A stretch of DNA of 64,000 nucleotides from contig NC_081831.1 in assembly GCF_030867095.1 (NCBI RefSeq), forward strand, positions 21,056,001 to 21,120,000. The letters run 5' to 3'. The notes below the pieces were generated by a model, which saw nothing but the letters and a program-made list of their open reading frames with translations, was not told the DNA's origin and searched no databases. The translations under genes were made by a program, and so were the position numbers. Each line of letters begins with the position of its first letter. Within the stretch, counting starts at the first letter, position 1. This document shows, piece after piece, positions 9,707 through 21,214 of this stretch. This DNA comes from Alligator mississippiensis (Eukaryota > Chordata > Crocodylia > Alligatoridae).

Positions 9707-12700
9707 ATGACCCCTCCACTTCTGGGACTAGCTCTCTCACTTAAGGAAGTATTTACCCACTCCTGCTCTTCATGTTTTTTGGCCTCTGTATGCACTGACA
9801 GGAGATGGTATCAAACACAATTTTATTCATCAGAGCTGGAAAGGCTGTTCTATGTATGAGATCAAAGTACATGGAGCTTAAAAGGCTGTTTTAGTTCTAT
9901 TATTGGAACTACAATAGCTAATCTCTTTTTCTTTGGACGTATCCCTATCAATTCATTTGGAAATTCCCTTCCTCCATTAATTAGCTTGTCAGTGAGCAAG
10001 CAGGTTTCCTGCTTTTAGTTCTCGTATTTTCTGTTGCAGGTAACATTACATTTTAACTCACTTTAGCACTTCTAATATTTGCCATAAGCTATTATCCTCA
10101 CCTTGAAGCTGTGTGGGGTCTGTGACTGGGATGGATTAAAAGGAAATGATGGGACATGGTAATCAGCCTAGATCTATTTAAGGTCCTAAGATAGGAGCTG
10201 AAAAGCAAGGTGTTCTAGAGTCCCTTCTCTCATCTGTCGATGGTGATTCATTCTCCTTGAAAAGAGGCAGGCCAAGAAAAAATAATCAATTTTCATTCAT
10301 TTTCAAGTGGTGTTCTTATCAGTCCTCCCTGTAGAAGGCAATGGCCCAGGAGGAATCATTATATCATGGAAGTAATAAATGCATAGTTAAGATGGTGTTG
10401 TCAACATGAAGGCTTTGGGTTCTTCAATAACAGGTGGATCTTCTGGGGTGGAGGACTACTATCAAGAGATGGGATTTATCTCACCATTTTTGAGCATCAT
10501 CTGGCCAACCTAGTAAGAAGGCCTTTAAACTAGGGTCCATGAGGGGTGGTAAACAAAACCCTGGAGCAACAAAGCAAGCAATCCAGAGTGGGAAGGATGG
10601 GAAGAAGGAGCTCAACTCTGGGATAGGGCCAGAGAGGGCAGGACAGCAACAAGCAATGAAAAAGAGAAATGAGTACGTTGCCACGCAAAATATATCTGAT
10701 GTATGTATAGAAATGTGAGAAGTATGGGGAACAAACAAGATGAGCTGCAAGTCATAGCCTGTGAAAAGAACTATGAATTGATTGGTGTCACAGAGACCTT
10801 GTTGTTATGACTAGGATGTCAACACGGAGGGTTAACCTTGTTTTGGAAAGACAAGGTTGGGAAAATGGTAGGGGTCTACCACATTTATCCAAATCCAAGA
10901 CAACCCTGAATTTAAAACAAGCCCCCAATAATTGGATTCTATACATGGGAAATGTATAAATTCATGGTTCTTTCAGTGTTGACTGTGTAGTTTTGCTACC
11001 AGGGGATTTGCATAGGACCGTTTGGATAGGGATGATACTCCCTCCAGGAACAACAACTTATCTGGAGAGATGCGGGTGGCGCAGTCTGGGAAATCTCCGG
11101 TGCCACAGCCACCACATTTCATCAGCTCGTGCCAGATATGGGTTGGCCGGTACACAGCTGATCACATCATAAAGACATGCCACATCCCAGCTGGGGACAG
11201 GAAGTTGGACAAAAGAAAGCATGGGTGCAGAAGATCTGGCTCTGACCTGAGCCTGCCCCGGCAGTGACAAAGTGAGAAGGGTGACAGCTGCCTTTCCAAC
11301 CAGAGACTTAGAGAAGTCTTGTTGTCAGCGTGCAACCAGCAAGCCAGCAGCAGTGGTCCAATGGCCAGCAGCAGGAGAGCCAAGAGGCCACAGATGCTTT
11401 GCTAGACCCCAGAGGCCCAAAGCCTAGAGTGTCCCTGAGACTTTCTCAAAGAGGAAAAGTAAAAAAATGAATTATTGGGCTTAGCCCAGTTGGATATAAC
11501 TTACCTAAGCCCCAAGAACTGAGTTAAGAAGGGCTATTGACTGCTTTTGGCATAATTTGAACCAATTGTGAGGACAGGAATACCTTGTATTCTGACAACA
11601 GATGACCTGAGTAAAATTGTAAGATCAGGTTGGTGCAAAGACAGGGTGAAAGGGGAGGTGGAGTCCCAAGGAATAACATGATGCCAGCAGTTGCAAGTGA
11701 ATAATATCTAGGATCCTCGCTTCTTCATATAAAGATCCAGACATGGCAGGTGAGAGAGAGGGTGTAGCAGCTGCTTGCCAGGTCAAACTGTCAGGCCCTA
11801 AGAACTGGCAAGCAGAAGAGTGGTCCTTTAAACTTAAGCATCTGGTTTAAAAAAAACACGGTCGTTTATACAGGGTTTGGACTACATGACCTCTGGAGGT
11901 CCCTTCCAGTCCCACTTCTCTATGATTCTGTGATTCTTATTCCATTTGCAAAACTTTGTCGGCCCAGTCATTTCTTTCACATCTCTCCTAAGCTCATGGA
12001 ACAAAACCAGAGTTTCAGTCTAAATCTTGTTGAATTTTAGGATGAGGAAAAGAAGCATAGATTCAAATAACTGTCTTTAAAATAGCTTCTGAGGTCTTGA
12101 AGCTTGTTCCTGGTCTCATATAAATCAATGGAAAAAGTCCAATAGACTTGAATAGTGGAGAATTGAGCCCTTGCTAGCAGATGATTTCTTTCTGCCCCAA
12201 GTTGTTCATGGAGCTTTTCAAGTTTCTTTAGCAATCATCAGGAAGTCAGTGATCTGGCAAGTGTGTACAAAAGTAGCAAGGTAATGACATAGAACTGAAG
12301 CAGGGAAAGAAAGCCTTCAAAAATCTCTGTGAGGGACAGCCAGATCAGGAAGGTGGAGAAAGGAAGCATAGATTCAAGTGACTTTCCCTGAAACAGAACT
12401 TTTCCTGTATACTTCTCACTTCAGGGATGTGAGGCTGTGACCAAACAGGAACTGAGCTCCCACAAGCAGCAAGAAGAGGCTTGGCCACCTTCAGTCAGGT
12501 TTGCTAATAAGGTTTTTGGCAACAGTTCGTGTTGCTGCAAGTCCCAGCATATCTGTAAATGTTCCTACTCCAGTACCAATGGCAACTTCAAAGGAGATGC
12601 CGATCAGCTGCAAAGTGAACCACAGTGCGGGCTGACAGGGAGGAGGAGGAACTGGGTGTGCAGCTGTAGTCCATCTAAGCGTAAACAATCTGAGATCAGC

Positions 12701-13427
12701 ATAGCTGGAAGAAAGAGGGGTTTTGTAAGCTATTTTCTCTTTTATTATTAGCCACGCTGAGCCTTTTTGCGGAAGGTTGGCATATAAATCTAATCAAGAA
12801 AGAAGGAGCACAGTGGTTGCTTTCAGAACACAGCAGGGATTAGGCAAGTTACAAAACTGTCTGCAGGTGGGAGTGGTATTATTGTTGACAACATCACAGA
12901 GCTATATCTCTAATATTGTAGGAAAGAAAGCATGCACAGACCAGGAAATACCCTTTCTGTTTGATAAAACTCCCTTAGGTTTGGAAAATCCCTTTTGAAC
13001 TAAAATCAGAGATCAGGTCTTTTCTTCCCGGTGAGCTGTTTCTACAAATTAGGTCAAATCAAACTGGACAGAACTTCACAGGGATCAGTAGCAGGACTGG
13101 AAATTTGCTATAATTAATATAGCTATGCAACTGTTACACCTTTCATTTTGTACATCATGACACCTTTAAACATTGAAAGACTGTTTCTGATGAGATAGGT
13201 ATCCATTTTACATTTGAGGTCAGGACAGACTGCCACCGGACATAAACACTGGGCTCTCACTTTACGCCAGAGGCCTTCCTCAAGGCAAAAAGCTTTGAAC
13301 TTCGGATGTGCTATTTTAAATCCAGCCCAGGCAGGCAGCAGATCAAAGTTATCTTCAGTGCTTCTGGGCTTTGCTACTCACTACATGAGACTGGGAGGGA
13401 TTTCTTCCCAAGCCCTCTCCTGTTTTT
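9707..13427. other. Mostly unique DNA
   Basis: Apart from one CR1 tail at 11876-11938, nothing is recognised. Short open frames between 10480 and 12990 have no family resemblance and no splice context. Confidence 0.45.
11876..11938 (+). repeat. CR1 3' tail fragment
   Basis: The sequence 'tttggactacatgacctctg' followed by 'gaggtcccttccagtcccac' and 'tatgattctgtgattct' is the CR1 3' terminus with its octamer-like tail. Only ~60 bp survive. Confidence 0.85.
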
Positions 13428-13923
13428 ATGGATGTGATGCGTTCTTTTTGCCTTTCTCAGACACATTGGGTGTTGGCTGCAGACAAGGCTGGGGATTTTG
13501 ACTGGGGTGTGCTGAAGTTCCTGCTGGAACTTAAAAAACCCAGAGGTTCCTGGATAGAGGGTCTTGCTCCTCTGTTCAGGGTCAAACTAATGGTCATACT
13601 TGTGATCAGGAACATTTTTTACATCACAATCAAATGTGCCTGGACTGTGTATAAGGGAGGGGAGGTTGCCTTCCTTTGTAGTGGGGAGGCACGGTCCTCT
13701 TGCTTGGGATCTCCTGAGCATATTTTAACAAACTACCTCCCATCCTTGCAGTGGCAGGATATTGATCGTGCCCTTGTGCCCTAGCTTTACCTGGAGCAAG
13801 TTAGGGTGTTTTTGATATTTTGAGTATTGTGCCTTTTGAGTATTGTGCCTGGTAGTTGTGCAAAAGGGTTATTAATGAAGTTCTTTTAAAAGTAGATTAA
13901 TCATATACTTGTCTAGGATGGTT
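13428..13923 (+). repeat. Left copy of a ~500-bp inverted repeat pair
   Basis: This segment, from 'atggatgtgatgcgttct' to 'gtctaggatggt', recurs in reverse complement at 14629-15106 with only scattered differences (roughly 90-95% by eye). Its right edge abuts a CR1 3' tail. A frame of 118 codons is open across most of it, and the inverted copy keeps a similar frame, but I recognise no protein family. An LTR or an unclassified transposon is possible: TATA-like gtgtataaggg lies near 13646. Confidence 0.85.
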
Positions 13924-13985
13924 TGGATAGGGATGATCCTGCCTTGAGCAGGGAGTTGGATTAGATACTGACCTGAGGTCTGTTC
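13924..13985 (+). repeat. CR1 3' tail fragment
   Basis: The sequence 'tggatagggatgatcctgcc' followed by 'ttgagcagggagttggatta' is a CR1 3' end. It directly joins the left inverted-repeat copy. Confidence 0.8.
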
Positions 13986-14060
13986 CTAGTTTCATAGTTG
14001 TTAGGGGCTGGAAGGGACCTTACAGATCATCGGGTCCAGCCCCCCGAGCCAAACTTTATG
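13986..14060 (-). repeat. CR1 3' end, minus strand
   Basis: The sequence 'ttaggggctggaagggacct' and 'tacagatcatcgggtccagc' is the reverse complement of a CR1 3' terminus. It meets the preceding CR1 tail head-on. Confidence 0.8.
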
Positions 14061-14581
14061 GACTGCATGATCCACAATTATTTTTAGTGAGTCTCCATCT
14101 AGTTCGCAGGAGATAACTATCACCATTTTAAGATGCATCACTAAAAATGGTATTAAGTGGCAGTCTCATTAGGGAGGCCAGGGAGGAAATAATCCCTTCT
14201 GCCTAATGACATCAAGTTAAACAAAGAATCAGAAATTTCCATTCATTTTTATTAGAGAATCCATTTGTTTTGAGTGATGAGAAATCCACAGTGTGTTTAG
14301 ACTCTGTTCCTCTCAGAGAAAGGTTTTCTGCCAGGACATAGATAATTTCCTTCATCTAAATGAATTCCATGCTGGAGAAGAGTGAATGAAAAGGGAAGGG
14401 AGGAGAGACTTCCACAACATGTGGAGGAATCAGAGCCAGAATATCCAGTGCCTACAGCAACAGCTGTGTTCGGAAGTGGTTCACAGGAACAATCTGAAAA
14501 CAAGGGGGCTGGCTGTCAGTGTGTGGATGGACTAGGAGCGCTGAGTTTCCTCATATTGTAAGATGGGAAGGGATTGTCTTT

Positions 14582-15135
14582 GGATCTATAAGGAAGAAAT
14601 TAAAATGGATGTAATGGGTTCTGTTCTGACCATCCTAGACAAGTATATGATTAATCTACTTTTACAAAAACTTCATTAACAACCCTTTTGCACAACTACA
14701 AGGCACAATACTCAAAATATCAAAAACACCCTAACTTGCCCCAGGTAAAGCAAGGGCACAAGGGCACTATCAATATCCTGCCACTGCAAGGATGGGAGGT
14801 AGTTTGTTAAAATATGTTCAGGAGATCCAAGCAAGAGGACCATGCCTCCCCACTACAAAGGAAGGCAACCTCCCCTCCCTTATACACAGTCCAGGCACAT
14901 TTGATTGTGATGTAAAAAATGTTCCCGATCCCAAGTATGACCATTAGTTTGATCCTGAACAGAGGAGCAAGACGCTCTATACAGGAACCTCTGGGTTTTT
15001 TAAATCCCAACAGGAACTTCAGCATACCCCAGTCAAAATCCCCAGCCTTGTCTGCAGCCAACACCCAATGTGTCTGAGAAAGGCAAAAAGAACTCATTAC
15101 ATCCATCGATGGATCTGTAAGGAAGAAATTAAAAT
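14582..15135 (-). repeat. Right copy of the inverted pair, with flanking direct repeats
   Basis: Positions 14629-15106 are the reverse complement of 13428-13923. This copy has an extra end, so that 14605-14622 and 15089-15106 form inverted termini (atggatgtaatgggttct against agaactcattacatccat, one mismatch). A 25-bp direct repeat, matching at 24 of 25, brackets it at 14582-14606 and 15111-15135. This could be a TIR transposon whose left copy lost one end, or a templated inverted insertion. The family is unknown to me. Confidence 0.75.
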
Positions 15136-16790
15136 CTGGCATCAGTGGCTTATAGGGAAGCTGCTCTTGAATGCTTCCCCAATGGAGAAATCCTATAAAG
15201 TACTATATTAGCTCAAGCAATATGCTCTGTTTCTGCCTTATGAGCCCATGGCAGCTGTCTTCATTTTGGAGGGAAGGTACTGGGCTCCTGCTTAAAACCA
15301 GTGGGGCCACTCAAAATGAGTCAGCAATCCAAGTGCAGGATGGACCTGCTTTGTCAGTAAAAAAGGAAACTGGTGAGAGGACTCTTTCATCCTCAGATTC
15401 TGACTGAGCAGCACTACTGACCAACTGATTTGGGTATGGTAAATAATGGGGAGGGGGAAAGTTCAGAAACTGGAAACTATAGTGGGTGAAAAGGGAAGCT
15501 GTAGAACATAATGAACAAGAGTGGGCAGGGTATGTCCTATCAGAAACTTCAACCTGAAATCTCTGGGGTGACGTTTAACAGCTGCACCTGCAAGTACATT
15601 TGAATAAACAGTGTAGTGAGAGCTGGAATCATCAGTTTAACTCCTGAGATACTGGTTCACAGAGCAGCTGGGTAGTTGAAGAAGAATAAGTCATAATTAA
15701 ATTGTCCCATGGATTGACAGAACAGTAGTGATAGACCTAGCACTAATCCCATTATACCATCAAGGCAGGTAAGGTCACCCAAACACATCCCTTACAAATG
15801 GGAATGAACATGAATGAAAACATGGTAGATAAAAAGGATACTAGTAGATTAAAATCCACTGCCTTGATGTACGTAGTTATTGTAAGTATTTATTGTAGCT
15901 GTATATATTACCCTGCATACTCCTGCCCATGGGAATGACACTTGGGCATTCAATGAGCTAGAAAAATATGAGGATGAAGTTTTATAAAATGGATTGTGTC
16001 CATCTAGATAGAGATACTGGGCATCAGTGTAATAACAGAAAAATGAATGCAAAGGCTGAAAAGCAGTTGATTAATCTAGTTTCTTTCTTTCTCAGTCAGG
16101 AAGGAAATTGGCTACTTTAAAATCTGAAGCCCCTGCTTGTAACCAAATGTAGTGCTTGTTTTTAATTTTGCAGAAAGGAAGAGATGTAATGTGGCCTACA
16201 ATGCCCTGGTCTGCTTATTGCCAAATAATGTTTCATTCCTTCCCCAAAAAACACTTTCAATGAGAAAATCAAAGCCCAGTGCTTAGGTCAAACCTTTGGT
16301 CAGTCAAAGAAGAGCACAAATACCATTTAACTTTAGAAATCAGTCATTCACCTTTATTCATAAATCCTGATTTGGAATAATAGGTGGTATATGCCCCAAG
16401 GTAAGACTATTATTTGTGTAAATAATTGTAATGAACAATCAGGAATAATGACTGCTTTCTGAAAGCAATCTCTTTTTCTTCACAAGCAGAAAAATGTGCT
16501 AAATTAACTGGATAAATTACTAGTTACAAATAACGTGACCAGTTTTAGTCATAGCTCTGCTCAAGCTTATTTATTTTTATCACCATCAACAAACTCCTAA
16601 CCCATGGTCCTGTGTACCCTTGAAATATTAAAGTTTCATATTATAGTCTTCTATATACAAACATAATTGACTGTTTACCCCAAGAATTTCCTTGCACTTG
16701 GCAATAGACAACTGACAAACAGGAATACTGATGAATAATGTTCTCCCACAATAAGTTTGAATAGCCTACATAGCCCAGTTCCATATCACA
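15136..16790. other. Unique-looking DNA
   Basis: No gene or element end is recognised. Base composition is AT-rich and unremarkable. Confidence 0.45.
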
Positions 16791-16969
16791 TAGGCCACAT
16801 CTATATGTATGGCAGACTGTACAGCTGTTATTATGCAGTCATTTAGTACTTGTATATTTGCATGGCAAGTTATAAATGACTACGCAATAACTGGTGTTAC
16901 TGCACAAGTACTACTGCTGTATTGTTTTTTCCCGATGCTACTGCACAGTAGCTCATTACTACTGCCCAG

Positions 16970-19861
16970 TAGGCCTGTGCGAAGCAGCTAGTATTTGCTT
17001 CAGATTCGGATCTGGCCGACTCCGGGGACAGTGATTTGATTTGGTGATTTGAATCACTGTCCCAAATCAATTTGGGCAAATCTCCAAATCAACCAGGCCC
17101 ATCCCCTGCCCGCTCTCCTAGCCCAGCAATGGCTGCCCCATCTGCCCCAGCTCCTGGGACTTGGAAAAATCAAAAGCCCCGACTAACAGTGTGCTGCCGG
17201 GTGGGGGGAGCGATCCACACTTCCCCCCACTGCCCCATGATGCATGGGGGGCTCTGCATGAGCCCCTGACCCCCTCTCCCAGCCCCACCATGGCTGCCCT
17301 GCCCTCTGCAGTTCCAGCCCTTTAAGAAAAAAAAAAGGAGAAGAACTCAAGACTCACCATTCCTGCCAGTGGGGGGGCGATTCCCGCTGCCGCCAACTGC
17401 CCCACACCACGTGGGGGACTCTGCATAAGCCCCCAAAGCCCTGAGGCTGCTGCAGGAGCAGAGAGTCCTGGGACTTTTCTCATTTTTTCTTCCTTAAAGG
17501 GCCAGAGCTGGGGTGGGCAGGGCACCTGTGTGGGGGCTGGAGGACATGGGGGGTTTTGGGGCCCATGGCAGAGTGTCCCATGTAGCGTGGGGCGGTGGGG
17601 GGCAGTGGGGATTGCCTCCCCCCCCCCCGCCTGGCAGCACCTGGTAAGTCGGGGCTTTTTTTAAAAGCACCAGGAGCTGGGGCAGGTGAGGAAGTCATGG
17701 GGGGTGGAGCAGGCAGGGGTTGTGGGGGCTGGGGGAGCAGACGGGATAGGGGCTGGCAGGGGTCCCTCCATGATCCCCTCCCTCCCCCAAGTACTTACTA
17801 GGCCTGTGCAAATAGGGAACTATTCAATTTGGGTTTGGATTCAGCCGATTTGGATGCCAGTGGTTCGATTTGGAGCTCCGAATCGGTTTCCCGCTTCAAT
17901 TTGTCTGAATCAGCTCCGAAGTTTCTGAGCTGATTCAGAGATTCAGCCATAGGGTATAATGGGGAATCAATGAAATATCTATAATTTTGTTGTTTTTTGT
18001 TTGCTTTGGATGAAACTTGAAGGGGTGGTAGCCCCTGCTGAAAGCATGAAGCTTACCCAGGGTCAAGGAGCTAGGTGAAGGGATTCAAGGGAAACTGCAC
18101 CCAAAATTCTTGAAAGCAAAACTCATGTCACATGCATGTGTTAAGCCACAGTGGGGTTAAAACTGCAGGGATGGTGGCCCCTGGTGAGACCACAAAGCCT
18201 GCCAAGTTTCAAGGAGATAGGTGCAGGGGTTTGGGGGAAACTGTACCTCAAGCTGTGGACAAGCAAAACTCGTGACATAGGTGACACTGTTTGTGTTAAG
18301 GCACAGCAGGTGAAAGCTGCAGGGACGGTGGCCCCTGCTGTGGCCATGAAGCCTGCCAGCTGTCAAGGAGATCGGTGCAGGGGTTCTGGGTTCTGGGGCC
18401 CTGCACCTCTAGCTGCTGACAGGCAAAACTCTTGATGGGTGCTTGTACAACTGACTGTCTCCGTCTTGGGCAGTTGATTGTCTGTATTGATTATTTCCTC
18501 TTTTTAGTCTGTGGTTTTGTAGGTGTTAATTCTTGCTCATTAACTCATTACATTAGCTAGCTACTGTGTAATGAGCTGGTCCCTGAGTGAATCATGATTG
18601 ATTAGTAGCACAGTAGCTTAGCAGCCAGGCCTGCAGTAGCTTCAAACCATCCCCCTTCTCCACCACCCACCCCTGGCCCTCAAGACAGACACAGTTGCAC
18701 AAGCACCCATGTCATGAGTTTTACTTGTCAGCAGCTAGGGGTGCAGGGCCCCAGAACCCCTGCACCAATCTCCTCAACAGCTTGCAGGCTTTGTGGCCAC
18801 AGCAGGGCTTAAGACCCAGGCCTGCAGTAGTTCTTGCCCTGCCTCCTTGTGCCCTAAGACAGACACAGTCCCACAAGCACCCATGTCATGAGTTTTGCTT
18901 GTCAGCAGCTAGAGGTGTGGGGACAGAACCCCTGCACCTATCTCCTTGACAGCTGACAGGCTTCGTAGCCTCAGCAGGGGCTACCATCCCTGCAGCTTTC
19001 ATCCTGATGCTCCTTAACACACAGTGTCACCCATGTCACGAGTTTTGCTTGTCCGCAGCTTAAGGTGCAGTTTCCTCCAAACCCCTGCACTTACCTCCTT
19101 GAAGCCTGGTAGGCTTTGTGGCCTCACCAGGGGCTGCCATCCCTGCAGTTTTGACCCCACTGTGGCTTAACACATACATGTGACATGAGTTTTGCTTTCA
19201 ATATTTTGAGGTGCAGTTTCCCCCAAACTCCTCCTCCTATCTCCTTGAAACTTGGCAGGCTTTCTGGCCTCAGAAAGAGCTACCCTGTCTGCCACTGTGA
19301 CTCCAATGTGGCTTAACACACACACGTTACATGAGTTTTGCTTTCAGAAATTTGGGGTGCAGTTTCCCAGAAACCCCTGCACCTATGACCTTGAAGCTTT
19401 GGACATGTCATGCTCTCAGCAGAGGCTACCCTCCCTGCTTGTTTCATCTCAATCAGTCAAAAGACAACAAAGTTATAGATATTTAATTGATTCCCCCTTA
19501 TACCCTATGGCAAAATCTCCGAATCTTTTCCGAATCAATTCAGCAGCTCCGAATTGATTCGGAAAGGCTAAAGCTTCCCATGATTTGATTTGGATTTGTA
19601 GATTCGGCCTCCGAATCATCAGAATAATATCTGAATCTGAATCATGATCCGAAGCTTTGCACAGCCCTAGTACTTACCAGCTTGGAGTGTGGCTGCAGTT
19701 CCCTACTGCAGCCACCAGGGACTGCCCGAATCATCAAAGCTCTCTGATTCGGAGAGTTTTGAATCAATTTGGACCTTTTAATTGTCCCCTGATTCGATTC
19801 AGATTCGGAGATTCAGCCACTGAATCGGGCCAAATCTCCTCTGAATCGAGTCACCACCCTA
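16970..19861 (+). mobile_element. Middle hAT-like element, split by an inner insertion
   Basis: The left end is taggcctgtgcgaagcagct with gattcgg/ccgaatc subterminal motifs. The right part (19671-19861), with 'ggagattcagccactgaatc', matches the reverse complement of the left end of the element at 30784-31719. The extreme right terminus seems shortened to '...caccaccccta', and a target duplication is not clear. The GC-rich interior (17100-17800) carries the poly-purine and ggggctgggg tracts seen in the 30784 copy. The inner element sits at 17808-19670. Confidence 0.75.
17808..19670 (+). mobile_element. Inner foldback hAT-like element with perfect TSD
   Basis: The element begins taggcctgtgcaaatag and ends ctttgcacagcccta, flanked by a perfect 8-bp duplication gtacttac (17800-17807 and 19671-19678). 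Near each end, inverted copies of 'atagggtataatggggaatc' (about 17949 and 19485) form a long foldback. Between them a ~150-bp unit containing 'cctgccaagtttcaaggaga' is repeated about three times forward (18011-18480) and about five times in reverse (18665-19440), around an AT-rich centre. A relative lies at 52679-53907. No transposase is seen. Confidence 0.85.
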
Positions 19862-19996
19862 AGTGTCTCACAGCCATACTGTGCAGTAGCATCATATCAG
19901 GGTTAGTGCCCAGGAATGCTACTGAACAGTAGCAATGAGCTACGGTACATTACCTCATTGCTACTGCTCCATAGCATCTCATGTAGACGTGCCCAT

Positions 19997-20473
19997 AGAG
20001 CTTCAATAGATTAAAACAATGAACCCCAGCACAAAACCCACAGGCAGACAGTTTATGGAGTTCTGGTGCCATGTGCTGCTGGTATGATGCACTGCACAGT
20101 GGACTAGCTAATAAAATCTTATTAGTCTGGGTTTTTGAAAGATCTCAAGATGTAGTCTCATATAGAGAGTTTATTACTCTAGGTCTAGGTGAAGATGATG
20201 AGAGTTTTGATGGGCACAATGAGATTTGGATCCAAAAATAACAGTTATCCATGTTTTGCCTGATATTGGTAAGCTGAACTTGGGCAACCTAGAGCTAGTT
20301 AAGATTCTAGGATGCTCATTTATTAGCCTGTGTCACTAATGATGGCTGCACTTCTTCCCTCAGAAGTTCAGATTTAAGTTTTGCCACCAATTTTGGATGC
20401 CTATGAAATCTGCCAGTAAGATAACTACTGGCTATATTGGACATCAGTTAGTTGGCTTTAAATTGAGCTTCAC
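19997..20473. other. Unannotated spacer between two related TIR elements
   Basis: No gene or repeat end recognised. Confidence 0.45.
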
Positions 20474-20733
20474 TTGGCCATGTCTACAAGTGTGGTGGAC
20501 TGCGCAGTTGTTACTGTACAGTCATTTAGTACTTGATCAAGCAAGTACTAAATGACTGTGCAGTAACTGGCATTACTGTGCTATCTTGATGCCGCACAGC
20601 TGTTTTTAGAAGCTACTGTGCAGGAGCATCAGCATCATGGTTCATGCCCAGGCACATTATGTCACCATATAAATGAGCTATGGCTATGTAGCTCATCACT
20701 ACAGCGGCATAGCGCCTCGTGTAGACGTGCCCA
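20474..20733 (+). mobile_element. Short TIR element with internal palindrome
   Basis: Ends are ttggccatgtctacaag and, inward from the right, agtgggcacgtctacac. Inside, two perfect 18-bp arms (acagtcatttagtacttg at 20518-20535 and its complement at 20542-20559) surround a 6-base spacer. This is the uninterrupted relative of the outer element at 16791-19996. No coding potential. Confidence 0.75.
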
Positions 20734-20861
20734 CTGTGAGGTAGAGACTTAGCATATCTGCTCCATTGCATTGGCCATCTTAAATGAAAGGAAACATATA
20801 GCTGAGTATTATCTAGTGTGTCTTGAGCCTCTTGCAAAGCCATTGAGTAAGGAGTTATTCA

Positions 20862-20955
20862 TAGATTCATAGATTCATAGATGTTAGGGTCAGAAGCAAC
20901 CTCAATAGATCATCGAGTCCGACTCCCTGCATAGGCAGGAAAGAGTGCTGGGTTA
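20862..20955 (-). repeat. CR1 3' end, minus strand
   Basis: Triple 'attcatag' repeats precede 'atgttagggtcagaagcaac' and 'tagatcatcgagtccgactc', the reverse complement of a CR1 3' terminus with its tandem tail. Confidence 0.85.
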
Positions 20956-21214
20956 TTCTTATTCTTGGATAAATTTAGGGTGGACTGTGTTTATGGCCAC
21001 GCAGCCATCTCTTTGGTCATAAGGGCAAAATCAGGCACCTTGTCATTAATACCATAGATGGTATTAACTTTACTCAACATTGACCCTGTGTTAAATCAGA
21101 GCTAGAATTGATGCTAGTCTGTGCTTCTGTGTGCATGTCACCAAGATATAGCCTTTATGTCTACCAGCTGAAAGACTAAGAGCTAAAGTCATCTTTCACC
21201 TCTTTCACCTAAAA

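Larger units (their letters stand above)
16791..19996 (+). mobile_element. Outer TIR element, split by nested insertions
   Basis: The left part (16791-16969) and right part (about 19862-19996) together match the intact relative at 20474-20733. The left end is taggccacatctatatg and the right end 'tgtagacgtgccca', imperfect inverted repeats of the TGGGCACGTCTACA type. Blocks such as 'cagtcatttagtacttg' and 'gctactg(a/t)(a/g)cagtagc' are shared with the relative. The ~2.9 kb between the parts is two younger hAT-type insertions. Superfamily uncertain; TA may be the target site. Confidence 0.7.

Noticed and set aside
13428-13784. 118-codon open frame in the left inverted-repeat copy, with a similar frame in the right copy
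   Set aside because: The shared frame follows from the sequences being copies. No domain, splice context or conservation argument supports a protein.
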